Part shown: positions 45,153-57,254 of the stretch, piece after piece | Position numbering within the stretch: position 1 is the stretch's first letter | Layout of the letters: the number at the start of each line of letters is the position of its first letter | NCBI GenBank assembly: GCA_036785705.1 | Contig: JAWUZG010000013.1 | Span: forward strand, 22,479,501 to 22,543,500 | Direction of reading: 5' to 3' | DNA from: Acanthornis magna | Lineage: Eukaryota; Chordata; Aves; Passeriformes; Acanthizidae | Length of the DNA: 64,000 nucleotides | Notes under the pieces: generated by a model | Seen by the model: only the letters and a program-made list of their open reading frames with translations | Databases searched by the model: none | What the model was told of the DNA's origin: nothing | Program-made: the position numbers and the translations under genes

Positions 45153-48100
45153 GCCACCCCCAAGGGGTGAGGGAAAGTCCTGCCCAGGGAGGGATGGGTG
45201 CTCCCACAAGCCCTGCCAGCTCTCCTGCTGACTGTGTTTGTACAAAAAACCCCAAGTTTGCTATAAAAACAACAAATCAGACCAGGAGCAGCCACCAAAA
45301 TTATGTCAGTTTGAAAAATAATTCAAGCAGGGCAAAGTTCACTTGTGTCAAATTTTGTCCCCAGCTGATCTCAGCCCTGCCAAGGAAATCCCAACCTTCG
45401 CTTTGCAAGCAGCTCTCCAAGAGAGCAGAGTCTGCCATGGAGCCTCCAGGGCAGAGCCCAACAGGATTGGGCTCCAAATAACTGGGTATCTGAGAACATC
45501 TCTTTTTACACCAACTTATTATCTGTTTCCCTAGAAACAGGCCTCAGCACCCACTAGTGAAGGAGCTGGAACTTGTCTTAATTTTAGCTGCTGGTTTTTG
45601 TTCCAGCTTCATCTCCAGCTCCCAAGGAAGAGGCACAAAAGCCCCGTGGGATGTCACACTCTGCAGCCCTGGATCGACCCTCGTTCTGCTCTGGGTTTGT
45701 ATCAAACCTGCTCCACACTGAGCCCGCGGTCCCTCAGTCTCACACAGCCCTGGCTGTGAGCCCAGGAGGGGAACGTGGGCTGGGATTCCACCAGGACCAG
45801 GCTAGGCAGGGCTTTGTCAGGGCTGAGTGGGGCAAAGCTCAGCCCTGGGCAGGTGGGAACTGCCCTGGGACCTGTGCAGAGTCAGCGCTCCCAGAGCCAG
45901 GGCAGCCCCCGTTTGTCACATCTGTACAATTATGGCATAGCTATGGATACATTCCCGAAAGAACAAACCTGGATTAATCCATGCTTTAACCAAGATTGCT
46001 GATGTCTCCTCGCACACAGCCCTCAGAGCTGCTCCCTGAATTCATCTCTGCAGCGTTCACAGCTTCCCTCCTGCTGCAGAACCAACTCCAGGAGCTGAGT
46101 GCCCAAAACTTCCCTCTTTTGACCTGACCAGGTCTCCTTTCCTGATGGTTTTGCACTAATTACAAGCCCCTGGCTCAGCACACCCCATAGTTTATTTTGC
46201 CTTGGTTTTTAGTATTCTGGGGAAGTCTTCAGCCCATTTTGTGTTGCTGAGCAGGCACAGCCAGAGCCTCCAATGCCCAGGAGCTTTCTTGGCACCTTTC
46301 CTCTGCTTGTCCTGACCAGGGCACGCCTCAGACTGTGCTGGGCATGTCACCTGGTGGATTTTCTCAGCCCTTCCCCTTTTGCTTTGCTGCTCCCTCCCTG
46401 CCAGTTCATGCTTTCAGTTGGAGGAAGTGGGAGAAAAATGGGAAGTCAAAGGAACACAACCCAGAGACTCCTCCCTTGCCCTGAATGTAGAGGGGGGAAA
46501 CAGAAAATACAGAGATGCCACTTTTCCTCTAATTCCTCCACAACAACGACAACAAAAAAAAAGTTGCTGCCTCTGGTAGTCTTGTAATTTGTGCCTGACA
46601 CAGATGAGAAGTGATGAGCAGATAGACTGGAAACACTTCCACCACAGACCAAATGTTATTTAGTGATCAGCTGAATAAGAGCAGCCTGGCCAGGCCACAG
46701 GGAAGAAAAAAAAAAAAAAAAGCAAAGAGGCACAAGAAATAGATACAGGCTTGATAATAATGATAAGAAAAAGGGATGTAGCTCACTAACAAAAACCACA
46801 AACCCTGTGTGAAGGGCATCACTGTGATCTTGGGCAGGGCTGCATGACCCTCAGCAGCACAGGGCTGAATAACAATCCCAGAAACATTAATTTCTAATAA
46901 TAACTCAGTACAGACAGACAGCAAAGCAGAGCAGAAGCACCTGCTGGGGCTTTCTGCAGCATTCACGTGGAGTATTTTTGCAATGCTAAATAAGACCTCA
47001 GAAAAATCAAGCTCCATCTCTACAAGATTGTTACATGGGCTTTTCTGTGTGCCTGGGAGACCCAGGCACTTTGTAAGAGGAGGAAAATTGAGTTGACTTC
47101 CCTTTAAACAGGAACGGATTGCTGAGCCTGTGCAGTCATTTTAAATTTACAGAAATGTGAGCAAGGAGAACGCAAGCCCAAGGAGTTCTTGTGGCAGGAG
47201 TGAGCTGCTCAGCCAGGAAGGTTCCAGTGACCTCCTTGGCCGTGGGGAAGGGACAGGAGGACTTGGCCGAGCAGAAGCACCGAGGGTTTGCCAAAGCACT
47301 CTTGGGGTGAGGATAACACAGAAATCACCCAAAATATGGCAGAGCTGCCACTAGGAACAGTCAATACCCAACACACTCACGGCTCAATGTACAACACCGA
47401 CTGACAAATACACCCAAGGGCTACAACAAGTCATAAAAAGCAACTGGAGGGGGAAGGGGAGCCCCAACTCTTCCCCAGCACAGCCTTTCCAGAGCCACAT
47501 TTGGCTCCTGTGAAGATTATTAATGCAAGTAAGAAAAACTGGTTTGATTTCAAATTAGAAAAAAATTAGCATTCTTAATCGAGGATTCTTTCATTATACA
47601 GCTTCACAGTGTGATTTTGGAGTAGCTGGTCAAGTGGCAATTAACACAGTAAAATAAAGAGATGTTAATTCAGCCGTTGTCTCATTTCAGCTTAGCCACA
47701 TAATCTACAAGAAAATTAAACCCCTCGGGGCAAAAGGCGCCTGACAGTGAAGTGGAGCAGAGGAAAAGGCTATGAAGAAAAATAAACACCGACTAACAAA
47801 GAGGACTTGGGGCCAGGAGGCTGACGGCATGAGCTGTGCAGCTGATCCAAGCCCAGGAGCCGACAGCCAAAATCCCATCCCATGTGAATCCCCACAGTAA
47901 CTCCTGCGGTCTGTCCCGGCTGCACAGGGAACCTTCCCGGGGATGGCACTGCCACCTCCCGTGTGCAGGACGGGGACACTGCCAGGGGACCATCCCTGAG
48001 TGCCAGGGAACTCCTCCCTGCGGGCAGCAGCTCCACTCTCACCTCTGGCTGCACATCTGGAGGGCACAGCTCCCTGTCACCGCCTCGCTCCATGTGCGGC

Positions 48101-48397
48101 TTTCAGAGCCTCCCATGGGGACTTCCCTGGGCCAGCCCAGCTGTCCCCATCCCTGTCCTTGCTCCCAAACCTTGCGGGTGCCGTGAGCCCCCAGAGCACA
48201 GCTCCAGCCCCAGGATCCAGCTGGGAGCCAAGGAAGGTCAGGGCCCCCACCCACCGAGCCAGAGGGGCTTTGGGAAACATTGCCAAGGTTCTGCACACAC
48301 CAAAATGAGCGAATTCTCCACTTCTCAAACTGCTTTTCAATGCTCAGATTTGTTAAGGCATAGGAGCATACCTGTGCTGCCGAGCTGCTCCTCGGGC
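45153..48397. other. 3.2 kb of unique DNA, no gene defended
   Basis: Mixed unique sequence with an A16 run at 46706-46721 and a short A10 run near 46553. The GC-rich end (47830-48680) contains an open frame of 237 codons (47963-48676) spanning the 13-bp repeat, with no recognisable domain. Confidence 0.5.
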
Positions 48398-48454
48398 CAG
48401 CCAGGGACCCCAGCCAGGGACCCCAGCCAGGGACCCCAGCCAGGGACCCCAGCC
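48398..48454. repeat. 13-bp minisatellite, 4 copies
   Basis: CAGCCAGGGACCC repeats four times and ends in CAGCCGTGGCC. Short and nearly perfect. Confidence 0.92.
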
Positions 48455-49686
48455 GTGGCCAGCACAGAGCTCCAAAATCCCCAGGACAGCTCCTCCCTTC
48501 CTCCCTCCCTTAAATCCTGCCCTGATCCTGCATTCCCTGCACTAGCCCTCGCTGCTCCCTCAGCCCTCCCAGCTGGGGGGACACGCACAGCCCCCCAGGC
48601 TCGGGGCAATTCCCCAAAGGAGCCCCAAAGGAATGGGGACAGCAGAACAGCGCTCAGGGAGGGATTGTCCCATTGAACAAAAGCACAGGAGGAACTCGGG
48701 AAGGATTTTGCCTCCTAAATTAAACATGCAAATGGAAATTATGCTGCTCTATGCACTGTATTTCTGCCTCTTGGAGCACAAAACGGAAATCAAGAACTAA
48801 TTAAAATAACCACGGTGCACTGTCTAAAGCCTTCCTTTGGCAGTGACCTTGGCACGAGGAGATTTTGGTGGGATGAAATCTCTCCATTCACCTGCCATGC
48901 AGGGAACATTTGAGTATTGATTCAAATAAAACCAAAATGAGATTTTTGAGTCAAAATCTGTTGAAACAAATCCTCACCAATTCAATTTAACACTTCCCTT
49001 CAGTGCTTACAATGTTGACACATAATGATGCCCTCCTGAAAAAATGTTTTAATGGAAGAAAAGGACAAATTAGGATTAGAAATAATTTTCCCTCAGTTTC
49101 CTCTGACTTGTACCTATGAACTTTAAAGTCTCTGTGGCCATAAGAACCTTGGACTACCAAAACCACAGGCACAGAAAACTCTACCCACAGTATTTGTAAC
49201 TTCAAAAAGTAAAGAAAAAGATAAAGCCATACCATTTTGAAGAAAATGTAACTTTTCTCTACATGTTTTCAGAGTTTTCTAAAGGTATCAAAATATCTTT
49301 TTCTTAGGAAATTGATAAATTACTTCACAGAACTCTATAAGGTTGGCTTTGGTAAGGAAAAAATCAGGATGATAAATAGTTTCTATTTGCTGCGCCTACA
49401 CCTTTACTGAAAGGTTTTCCCCCTCTAAATCCACAGAAAGTGGAATTTCGTGATGGCTGTGAAAGAACATGGATCAACAAGGCAGGAATTAGAGGCTGGT
49501 GCCAATTTTGTGGCCCCTTCTGGCTCAAGCAGTGATCCCAGCCCTGGAACTCTGCTGCGAACGCTGCTGGTGGTTTTGGGTGAAAGGAAACACTCGGTGG
49601 GAATGGGAGACTCCAAACCCTGGGGGATCAGGAAAACCTTCCCCCGGGAGCTGGGGGGACAGGGATGGTCCTGCACTGAGGGGTGA
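48455..49686. other. non-repetitive DNA, no gene seen
   Basis: GC-rich to 48680, then AT-rich unique sequence to 49460. No gene seen. Confidence 0.5.
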
Positions 49687-49926
49687 GAGCAGCCCACGGA
49701 ACATTGGAATCCCAAACTGGTCTGCATTGGAAAGGACCCTAAAGCTGAGCAGCCCATGGAGCACTGGAATTCCAAACTGGTCTGCTCTGGGAGGGACCCT
49801 AAAGCTGAGCAGCCCACGGAACACTGGAATTCTGAACTGGTCTGCACTGGGAGGGACCCTAAAGCTGAGCAGCCCATGGAACACTGGAATTCCAAACTGG
49901 TCTGCACTGGGAGGGACCCCGAAGCT
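49687..49926 (-). repeat. 60-bp minisatellite, 4 copies, made from a CR1 3' end
   Basis: Units start GAGCAGCCCA at 49687, 49747 and 49807, with a fourth at 49867, exactly 60 bp apart. Each contains GGAATTCCAAACTGGTCTGC and GGGAGGGACCCTAAAGCT, the last ~45 bp of a minus-strand CR1 (CAGAATCCCAAACTGGTTTG, then GGAAGGGACCCCAAAGC). The last unit runs straight into the next CR1 segment, showing that the array grew by tandem duplication of one CR1's 3' end. Confidence 0.88.
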
Positions 49927-49990
49927 GCCCATCCCCACCCCTGCCGTGGGCAGGGATCCCTCTCCCTCTCAGGGCTCCCCAATTTCTGTC
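49927..49990 (-). mobile_element. CR1 LINE remnant adjoining the 60-bp array
   Basis: CATCCCCACCCCTGCCGTGG, then GCAGGGATCCCTCTCC, corresponds to CR1 CCACCCCTGCCATGGCAGGG. The remainder decays quickly. Confidence 0.72.
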
Positions 49991-52086
49991 CCACACCGTG
50001 TCCCCTCCCAGCCGTGGCCACCTCTGCTCTCTCTCAGCACCAGGAACCTCTCAGCAATCAGGAACAATGAGCTGCTCCTCACCGAGCACAGCCCCGGGTG
50101 CACATCCCTGAACTCCGCTCCGTTTGTACCACGGGCTTTGGAAGGGATGTTACCGTGAGGAAATAAAAAAAAAACTCCTCTCTACTGGTGTTAATTTAAA
50201 GCAAACCTTTTATTTCTCCTGCCAACAGCTCCCTTCTATCAGTTCGAATTTACTTTTTAATTATGTATATTGCTTTTTTTTCCATGTGAAACTCCAGACT
50301 AGAAATATGTATCTCATTATATTTTACGTTATTCAATTGACCTAAACACAAAGGCATTTTTCTTGAATACTGAGTGCTGATGTACCTTTTTAATTAAAGC
50401 TTAAAAAGCTTTTAATTAAAACAATAAATCACAGACAGCAGGCTCTATCCACATTGTCTTCTGGCCTGGGTATATTTTTCCTCTTGTGATCGGATTGACC
50501 CAAAAGGTAAAAAACAGGTGAAGGGGCTCTCACATTTAATGGATGCAGTATAAAATACTGTGCTCCTGCTCCTGCTGAGCCCGGAGCACTGCTGGGCCCT
50601 GCCTGCCCTCACTGCAGGCCATGCAGATCCTTTTTCCCGAGCTCTGCCCTAAATCTGCCCCTGTGGCAGCAATAAAGCCCCGGGCACAGGAAAATCTTCC
50701 CAGCTTTGTCTGCCCAGACCTCCCCTGCGCCAGTGCAGACATTAAATTCAGCGTTTTGGTGTCATTGCTTGGTCTCTCCCATGCAGAGCTGAGATTTTCC
50801 AGTTTTCGGGGGTCTTTCCACCTCAGCACAGAATTGCTGGTGCCCCCAGCACACATCCCACGGCCCTGGGCATCCCAGACCAGTGGGATCGGGGCAGGAA
50901 TGGACTCAGCCACGCTGGGAGCTGCTGTTCTGAGTTTCGGCAGAACTTCTGCGAACCTGTGCCAGGTTGGGGAACTGCACTTCTTTGTGAACCTTGTTTT
51001 TGTTCAGAAGCTGATTGGAAATACAGTTGGTCCCTCAGAATAAAACTGCACCATGCACTAAAGTTGGTTACGATATTTTTGGCCCTGAGACTATAATTAC
51101 TTCTCCAAATCTGTAAATTCCATGTGTTCTAAACATCCAGAACTCCTGACAGCCAAGGTTTGTGCTTACAGAACAAAGACCTTTCCAATTATCATTTTCA
51201 AAGTAACAAGGGGATCCAGTGAATCATTCCCCCAGTGGAAAATAAAAGTTCAGTTGCCCCCACTTTTCTCATGGCCATTGGCTAAAGAAACCTGCATTCT
51301 TCAGGTTGTAAATAGAAATATTTGTATCGTTCCCAAACTGGGGCAGGTGGGAAAGCACCTGCTTCAGGAAGCAGCGAGCAGAGAGGGGGAGGAGGTTGGT
51401 GGGAGGTGGAGCTCCTTTTCTTCTTCCCATCCCCAGCAGCAATATTTAATAGCAACTTTCCCATATATAACAAGTGCAGCTCTCCAGATTAGCCTGCCGT
51501 GCCCTGGAATCTTCCTGGTTCTGGAAATCTCATTCCACCCAAGGATACATGGAAAGCAAAATTACAGGGGGAAGAAAAAAAACAAAAAAAACTGAGACTG
51601 CTGGGTGACTTCAAGGAGAAACAAAATCTGCCAATAAAGTCGGCAGTAAACTCCAAGTGCTGTCTGAAACTGCCGAGCAGTAAAAGCACAGAGCGCTGGG
51701 CTGGTGCTGCTGAGATTCCCTCCCTGGAGGTCAAGCACAAGGAGCCCCTCCTGCCTTCCCAAAATGTCAGGGTCTGTCCGGGGAGGTGTCCAGTGAGGAG
51801 CTGTGGGTGGGTTCCTTGGGGGGCTCCCTCCCTCCCCGGCCGTGGTGCAGCTCAGTGCTCCACATTCTGCACAGCAAACACGGAGAGGTTTTGCCTTCCC
51901 CTGCCAAAATCAGACAGGAACCTTCCCTTGCTGTTACCCTTCTTGGAGCCTGCTCCCTGTCCTTCTCAGCTCCCAGTCTTTAGCTCATCTCCTTTGGGTT
52001 TCTTTATCCAAAGAGATAAGAAACTCTCTTTATTTTCCTGTTTATTTTCCCATCCCAGCCTGGCGGAGGGAAAACCTCATGTTTCC
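49991..52086. other. unique DNA with an AT-rich inverted repeat
   Basis: 50160-50530 is very AT-rich and includes the inverted repeat listed separately. 50580-50960 and 51700-52000 are GC-rich without recognisable exons. Confidence 0.5.
50388..50421. repeat. AT-rich inverted repeat, 15/16-bp arms
   Basis: TTTTAATTAAAGCTT (50388-50402) and AAGCTTTTAATTAAAA (50406-50421) are reverse complements except for one extra A:T pair, separated by AAA. It could form a hairpin or cruciform. No function is shown. Confidence 0.85.
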
Positions 52087-52818
52087 CTGGCCTGGCTGGG
52101 GTCACTCCATCCCCGCTGGCCTGGCTGGGGTCACTCTGTCCCCAATGGCCTGGCTGGGGTCACTGTCCCTGCTGGCCTGGCTGGGGTCACTCTGTCCCTG
52201 CTGGCCTGGCTGGGGTCACTCTGTCCCCGCTGGCCTGGCTGGGGTCACTCTGTCCCCAATGGCCTGGCTGGGGTCACTCTGTCCCCGCTGGCCTGGCTGG
52301 GGTCACTCTGTCCCTGCTGGCCTGGCTGGGGTCACTCTGTCCCCAATGTCCTGGCTGGGGTCACTCTGTCCCCAATGTCCTGGCTGGGGTCACTCTGTCC
52401 CCAATGGCCTGGCTGGGGACACTGTCCCTGCTGGCCTGGCTGGGGTCACTGTCCCCGCTGGCCTGGCTGGGGTCACTCTGTCCCCGCTGGCCTGGCTGGG
52501 GTCACTCTGTCCCTGCTGGCCTGGCTGGGGTCACTCTGTCCCCGCTGTCCTGGCTGGGGTCACTGTCCCCGCTGGCCTGGCTGGGGTCACTCTGTCCCCG
52601 CTGGCCTGGCTGGGGTCACTCTGTCCCTGCTGGCCTGGCTGGGGTCACTCTGTCCCCGCTGTCCTGGCTGGGGTCACTGTCCCTGCTGGCCTGGCTGGGG
52701 TCACTCCATCCCCGTTGGCCTGGCTGGCATCACTCCATCCCCAATGGCCTGGCTGGGGTCACTCTGTCCCCAATGGCCTGGCTGGGGTCACTGTCCCCGC
52801 TGGCCTGGCTGGGGTCAC
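52087..52818. repeat. 27/29-bp minisatellite, about 26 copies
   Basis: The unit GGCCTGGCTGGGGTCACTCT plus GTCCCTGCT (29 bp) mixes with a 27-bp form that lacks CT (GGGGTCACTGTCC). The end of the unit varies: CCCCGCTG, CCCTGCTG, CCCAATG, TCCATCCC. The frames of 488 and 402 codons spanning it read Trp-Pro-Gly-Trp-Gly-His and Leu-Ala-Gly-Val-Thr repeats and are artefacts. Confidence 0.95.
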
Positions 52819-55711
52819 TGGGGTGGTGAGGCTGCTGGGACAGCCTGTCCCGAGGGAAGGAGCTGCACTAAACCCTTCCCCACGCCGTGCCCCGTGCCTT
52901 TCCCGCATTCCCAGCTCATGCCATCCCTCCGAGCAGGAGCTGGCAGCATATGCTGCGAGCGCTGAGACATTCCCAGAGAGAGCGCGGGATCGCGCCCGAA
53001 AACAGCCGTGAGCTCTCCAGAACACGGCACAGCGCTGTCGAGACAGGAAAATAAGCCAAACACAATTTCACCTCCTACAGCTGAGGGGACTTTGGGCCTT
53101 TCTCATCTTTCTGAACACGAGAACAAAGACAATACTTTCGAGTGCTTTCGATGTGGGGAGAATTGTTTCATCCGAGACCTGAGGGATGGAGAGACATTGT
53201 CAGACCAGAGGCTTTAATTAAGTCTGCCGCGCTCAGCTCCCGAGCTTTCAAACCCTTCCCGAGAAGAAAGGCAGCGGCAGACGGAGAGCAGGTGTCGGGA
53301 GCAATCTGGAAGGTTCTGCAGCTGTGATGGACGCGGGGTGCAGAGGTGGAGGTGGCACTGTCTCTGCTCACGTGGGGTCCCACTGAACTCAGCTGAATTT
53401 CAAGCAGCCCGAGCTGGCAGGATGGGCAGACAGGCTCGTGGCGACGCTGGCACAGGTTTGTGGGCAGCTCCAGGTCCAGCTCATCCTGGGGGAGCTGAGC
53501 AGGGCTCCCAGGGCTCCCGGAGGATGGCCTTGGCTGCTGGGGGCAGATGGAGTGGGGGTGGCTCATGTCTGAGTCCCCTCTGTCCCTGTCCCTGCTCCAT
53601 TAAAGCTCGTGGGACTGCCCAGAAGTGCCTCTGGTGCTCACCTGGATGGGCGATGTGCAGGACAATTATGGACCTGAAAAGCAAGTCAATTTTTCTGGTT
53701 GAACTCATCAGGATTCTTCAGCCTGGTACAAAGCTCACATATTAATTGGATTATTTCCCCTGATGTCAGCGCTCTCCGAGATGAAGCCTCACCTCTAGGG
53801 AGCAGTGATCCCTGCAGGAGCCTTCTGCAGGGAATTTTGGTGATCTTAGAGTGCTTCCCAAGCAGGAACCAGCCCCCACAGGGCAAACCTTCCATTTCAA
53901 TTTTGAAGATGCCTGTGTTACTTTTCCAAGAACCTGTTTTCATTTTTAGGAAGAATAACACCATGTTACTATAACTGCAAGTATGGTTAAAAAAAATCAG
54001 TGCACAGCCACTACAGAGAGCAGCAGAATATTCCTGAAATACCAAAATGCACCATGCATCCTCTGCTGATAAAAAAGGCAGCATTTCCATCTCTGTAGAG
54101 GAAAAACCATTTATCGCTCTCTCCTGAGGAGAGAGGTGAGCACCTGGATGAGAGAAGAGCAATAAATCACGGGAGGCTGTTAATGAGAGGGGCCTCAGCA
54201 GCCTCTGCTCACAGGGCTGGAGGTTCCCAGGTGCAGGAGGGAGGTTTCAGTGATGGAGCAGGAGGAGAGGAGAAGCCTTTGCTGCTTGGAAGGAGCTCTG
54301 TGCATGAGCAGCTTTGCTTTTCCAGCCTTCTCCACCCCAAGGCAGCCCCAGAGCTGTCCCAGTGCTGGGAATGTCACCCCAGGGGCAGCAGAGCAGAGGG
54401 AAAACATCAAGACAATGCATTTTATAATGAGCTCCACGATTTATTCTGTTTGTGAACACTTCTTAGGATTCCAACACTCTACAAAACACAGAGCTGAGCC
54501 CAGAGGCTGCAGATTCCCTCAGAAGTGGATTTGTTTGTCAGTTATTGGCGTTATCTGTATTTCCATCAGCTCTTCTGCTCACAAAGATCTATCAGGATTC
54601 TTTCTCTTCCACCAGCTATTTATTTGTGCTCATTTTGATGGTCACAGATGGCTCTTTCCCTTTTACATACGTTGGCTGCAGAGTCGCATTTCTCCCTCAG
54701 AATAATTTGTGCAAAATAAAACCTCCCAATGTTTGGTTGTTTGGTAAAGGATTAGGCAGCCAATCAGGCAATATTTTCCCACCAACAGTTATTTCATCTA
54801 AAGCACAACAATCACAAAAGAGAGAAAATGACTGGATCATATTTAAGCCCCCAAATAGCAGCAGAAGAGGGTTTGTATTGAAAATCAAAAAAAATTGGTG
54901 GAGAGCTAATTTTTATTCAGTCCCTTGAATAGAGAAGATGTAGAAGCTTTTAAGGAATTCAGGGCCAATTTCTTCATTGGGATCTGTGATAAATAAGCAG
55001 CACAGCCAGCTCCTGTTGAGACACAAACTTCCATTCCCCCAGCTCCAGGCATGCAGCTCCTGGAGTGAATCTCCCCACACAATCCATCACACTCACAGGA
55101 ACGTGTCTGGGTTTTGGCTTTTAACGTTCAGTGCACCTCTTAATGGATCAAGCATATGGAAAATTTATACCTTCCAGAGGATGAGAGACAAATAATATTT
55201 CTGCAGTAAATAAATGTCATTCAAGAGCTCCAAACTGCCTTTGGTTGGAGCTGGGAGGAGGCGGCTCAGACAACACACACGCACATTTCTCCTGCTTCCT
55301 TAAAAAGGATAATGAAAGAAAATCTGCAAAGTGCCAAGAGCACAACAAGATGTATTTTTAACTACGCAATTGTCTTTTACAGGGATTTAAATTTCATTTC
55401 CACCTGGTACTGAGCAGCTAATAGCTCTCCTCTGAGCAAAACCAAAGTGCTGGGAATTGTTTCTCCCAAGTTGCTGTGACAGAAATACTCTGGGTGCCAT
55501 TGCTGTGACAGGAACACCCTAATTTCTGGAGCCTGAAGAGGCATCAGCCCTGAGCCACTACCCCAATGGGGCTTTTTTGTTCCCTTGCAAGGGTTGAGGG
55601 CAGGATCCACATCCACAAACCCAGCTCCTTGTCCAAAGGAAGAGCTTTGCCAGTCTGCTGGAGCAACCTGCCTTGTGTGACTCTATTAGAATCCACCAAT
55701 AATTAATATCT
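52819..55711. other. 2.9 kb of unique DNA, no gene seen
   Basis: GC-rich to 53680, AT-rich after. Open frames of up to 158 codons (53686-54162, minus) lack recognisable domains. No RNA gene or repeat family recognised. Confidence 0.5.
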
Positions 55712-55836
55712 AAACCAGGCTGGATGGTGCTGAGAGCAGCCTGGGGCAGTGGAAGGTGTCCCTGCCCATGGCAGGGGTGGCACTGGATGGGATTTAAGGT
55801 CCTTTCCAACCCCAACCAGTCCATGATTCTGTGTTT
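55712..55836 (+). mobile_element. CR1 LINE fragment, 3' end
   Basis: ACCAGGCTGGATGGTGCTGA, AGCAGCCTGGGGCAGTGGAA, CCATGGCAGGGGTGGCACTG, GATGGGATTTAAGGTCCTTT and the end CCATGATTCTGTG occur in order. This copy shows the unexpanded form of the site where GGGAT arrays sit in two other CR1 copies: GGCACTGGATGGGATTTAAG. Confidence 0.9.
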
Positions 55837-56869
55837 CCATGAGCTTTCCCACCTCTGGAAACCACCAGGCGCTGGGAGTGCCAGAGCTTGGAAGGATCCT
55901 CCACACATCCAAGTGCCCACAAAAATGTGCCTCCAGCATCTGCAGGACCACGGACTGTCACTGCCTGTGAAGTTTTAATCCTGATCATGACATGAAAGAT
56001 GTCCAGCCACGGTCACTCCTTGCTCAGGGTGATCCATCCCTCCGTGGCTGTGTGAACCCTTCCCTCCAGGTCCTGGGACAAACCCCCCAAACCTCCTGCT
56101 TGGCTGCTCCCAGCAGCAGCTTTGGCTCCACGATTGTTGGCTGTGCCACCGAGTGGAGCAGGTTTTATTCAATAAATGTTGAACAGGGAAAGTGGAACGT
56201 GTGCAGCCTCCATGGGTGAGCCGAGCTGGCAAAGAAAGCCCAAGCATTGCCACGAGTAACAGCTGCTAATGAACCTTTAAGGGATGGTGCATAACTCACC
56301 GCTCTCAGATGTGGTTCAGCAGCACTTTTAAATGCCTTCCAATCTTCCTCTGCTTCCTTGTATTTATCTTTCCGAAAATAATGAGGTGTGAACAAGATAA
56401 ATTTATGGAAAAAACCACGTAGCTCTATATATGCAGTGAATAAACAAGTATTTTAAACTATCATTTTCCTGCTAACTCATAAAAGCAGCGTTATCTGCTT
56501 CATGTTGGCCTGTTTTCCACTTGGGTGAATTCCTCATTCTGTTCCTGGAAACAGCATGCTCAGGACAGAAAGGAACCGTGAATATTGCACTTGTCTGCCT
56601 TTTTCCCTCCCTGCTTTTCCAGGGGATGTCTGCAGAAGTCCCTGTCCCGGCAGGTGCATTCCCAGCAATCTGGGGTGTGGGCAGGACCCCCAAACCAGCC
56701 TGAGCCCCCTGCAGGGGCTGCTCCCACGGGACACACCCCTGAGCCCTGTGCTGAGTGACGAAGGTCAGAGCTTCTCTTTGAGCACCCAGAAATGCAAATT
56801 TCACCCATCTCCGCACATCTGAATTCCACCTCGCTGCTGTTTGAACACCCCTGGGCAGCAAGGCTTGAA
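55837..56869. other. non-repetitive DNA, no gene seen
   Basis: Unique sequence of mixed composition. Nothing identifiable. Confidence 0.5.
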
Positions 56870-56985
56870 AATCCTCAGCAAAGGGTTGTGGCAGCCCCTG
56901 GATCCCCGGGAGTGTCCCAGGCCAGCCTGGACGGAGCTTGGAGCCACCTGGGATGGCGGAAGGTGTCCCTGCCCAGGGCAGGGGG
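56870..56985 (+). mobile_element. CR1 LINE copy, main arm, before the GGGAT array
   Basis: GGTTGTGGCAGCCCCTGGAT, CCCCGGGAGTGTCCCAGGCC, CTTGGAGCCACCTGGGATGG and AAGGTGTCCCTGCCCAGGGC are plus-strand CR1. It ends at CAGGGGGTGGGATGGG, where the pentamer array begins. Confidence 0.86.
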
Positions 56986-57254
56986 TGGGATGGGATGGGA
57001 TCCATGGGATGGGATGGGATACAGGGATGGGATGGGATACAGGGATACAGGGATACAGGGATGGGATGGGATAGGATGGGATGGGATGGGATCATGGGAT
57101 ACAGGGATGGGATGGGATCATGGGATGGGATGGGATGGGATGGGATGGGATGGGATGGGATGGGATGGGATGGGATGGGATCATGGGGTGGGATGGGATG
57201 GGATGGGATACAGGGATGGATACAGGGATGGGATACAGGGATGGGATGGGATGG
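56986..57254. repeat. (GGGAT)n pentamer array, about 270 bp, inside CR1
   Basis: GGGAT units are interrupted by GGGATACAGGGAT, GGGATCATGGGAT and GGGATCCATGGGAT, the same interruption words found (as complement) in the array at 29661-30229. The longest pure run, about 55 bp, is near 57122-57182. Frames reading Gly-Trp-Asp-Gly-Met are artefacts. Four or more GGG runs spaced by two bases can form G-quadruplexes. Confidence 0.97.

Noticed and set aside
47963..48676. 237-codon plus-strand frame
   Set aside because: Proline/serine-rich translation of GC-rich DNA that includes the 13-bp repeat. No domain seen.
51499..53011. Open frames of 488 and 402 codons
   Set aside because: Most of both translations is the 27/29-bp minisatellite. 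The flanks show no domain, and three frames are open for the same trivial reason.
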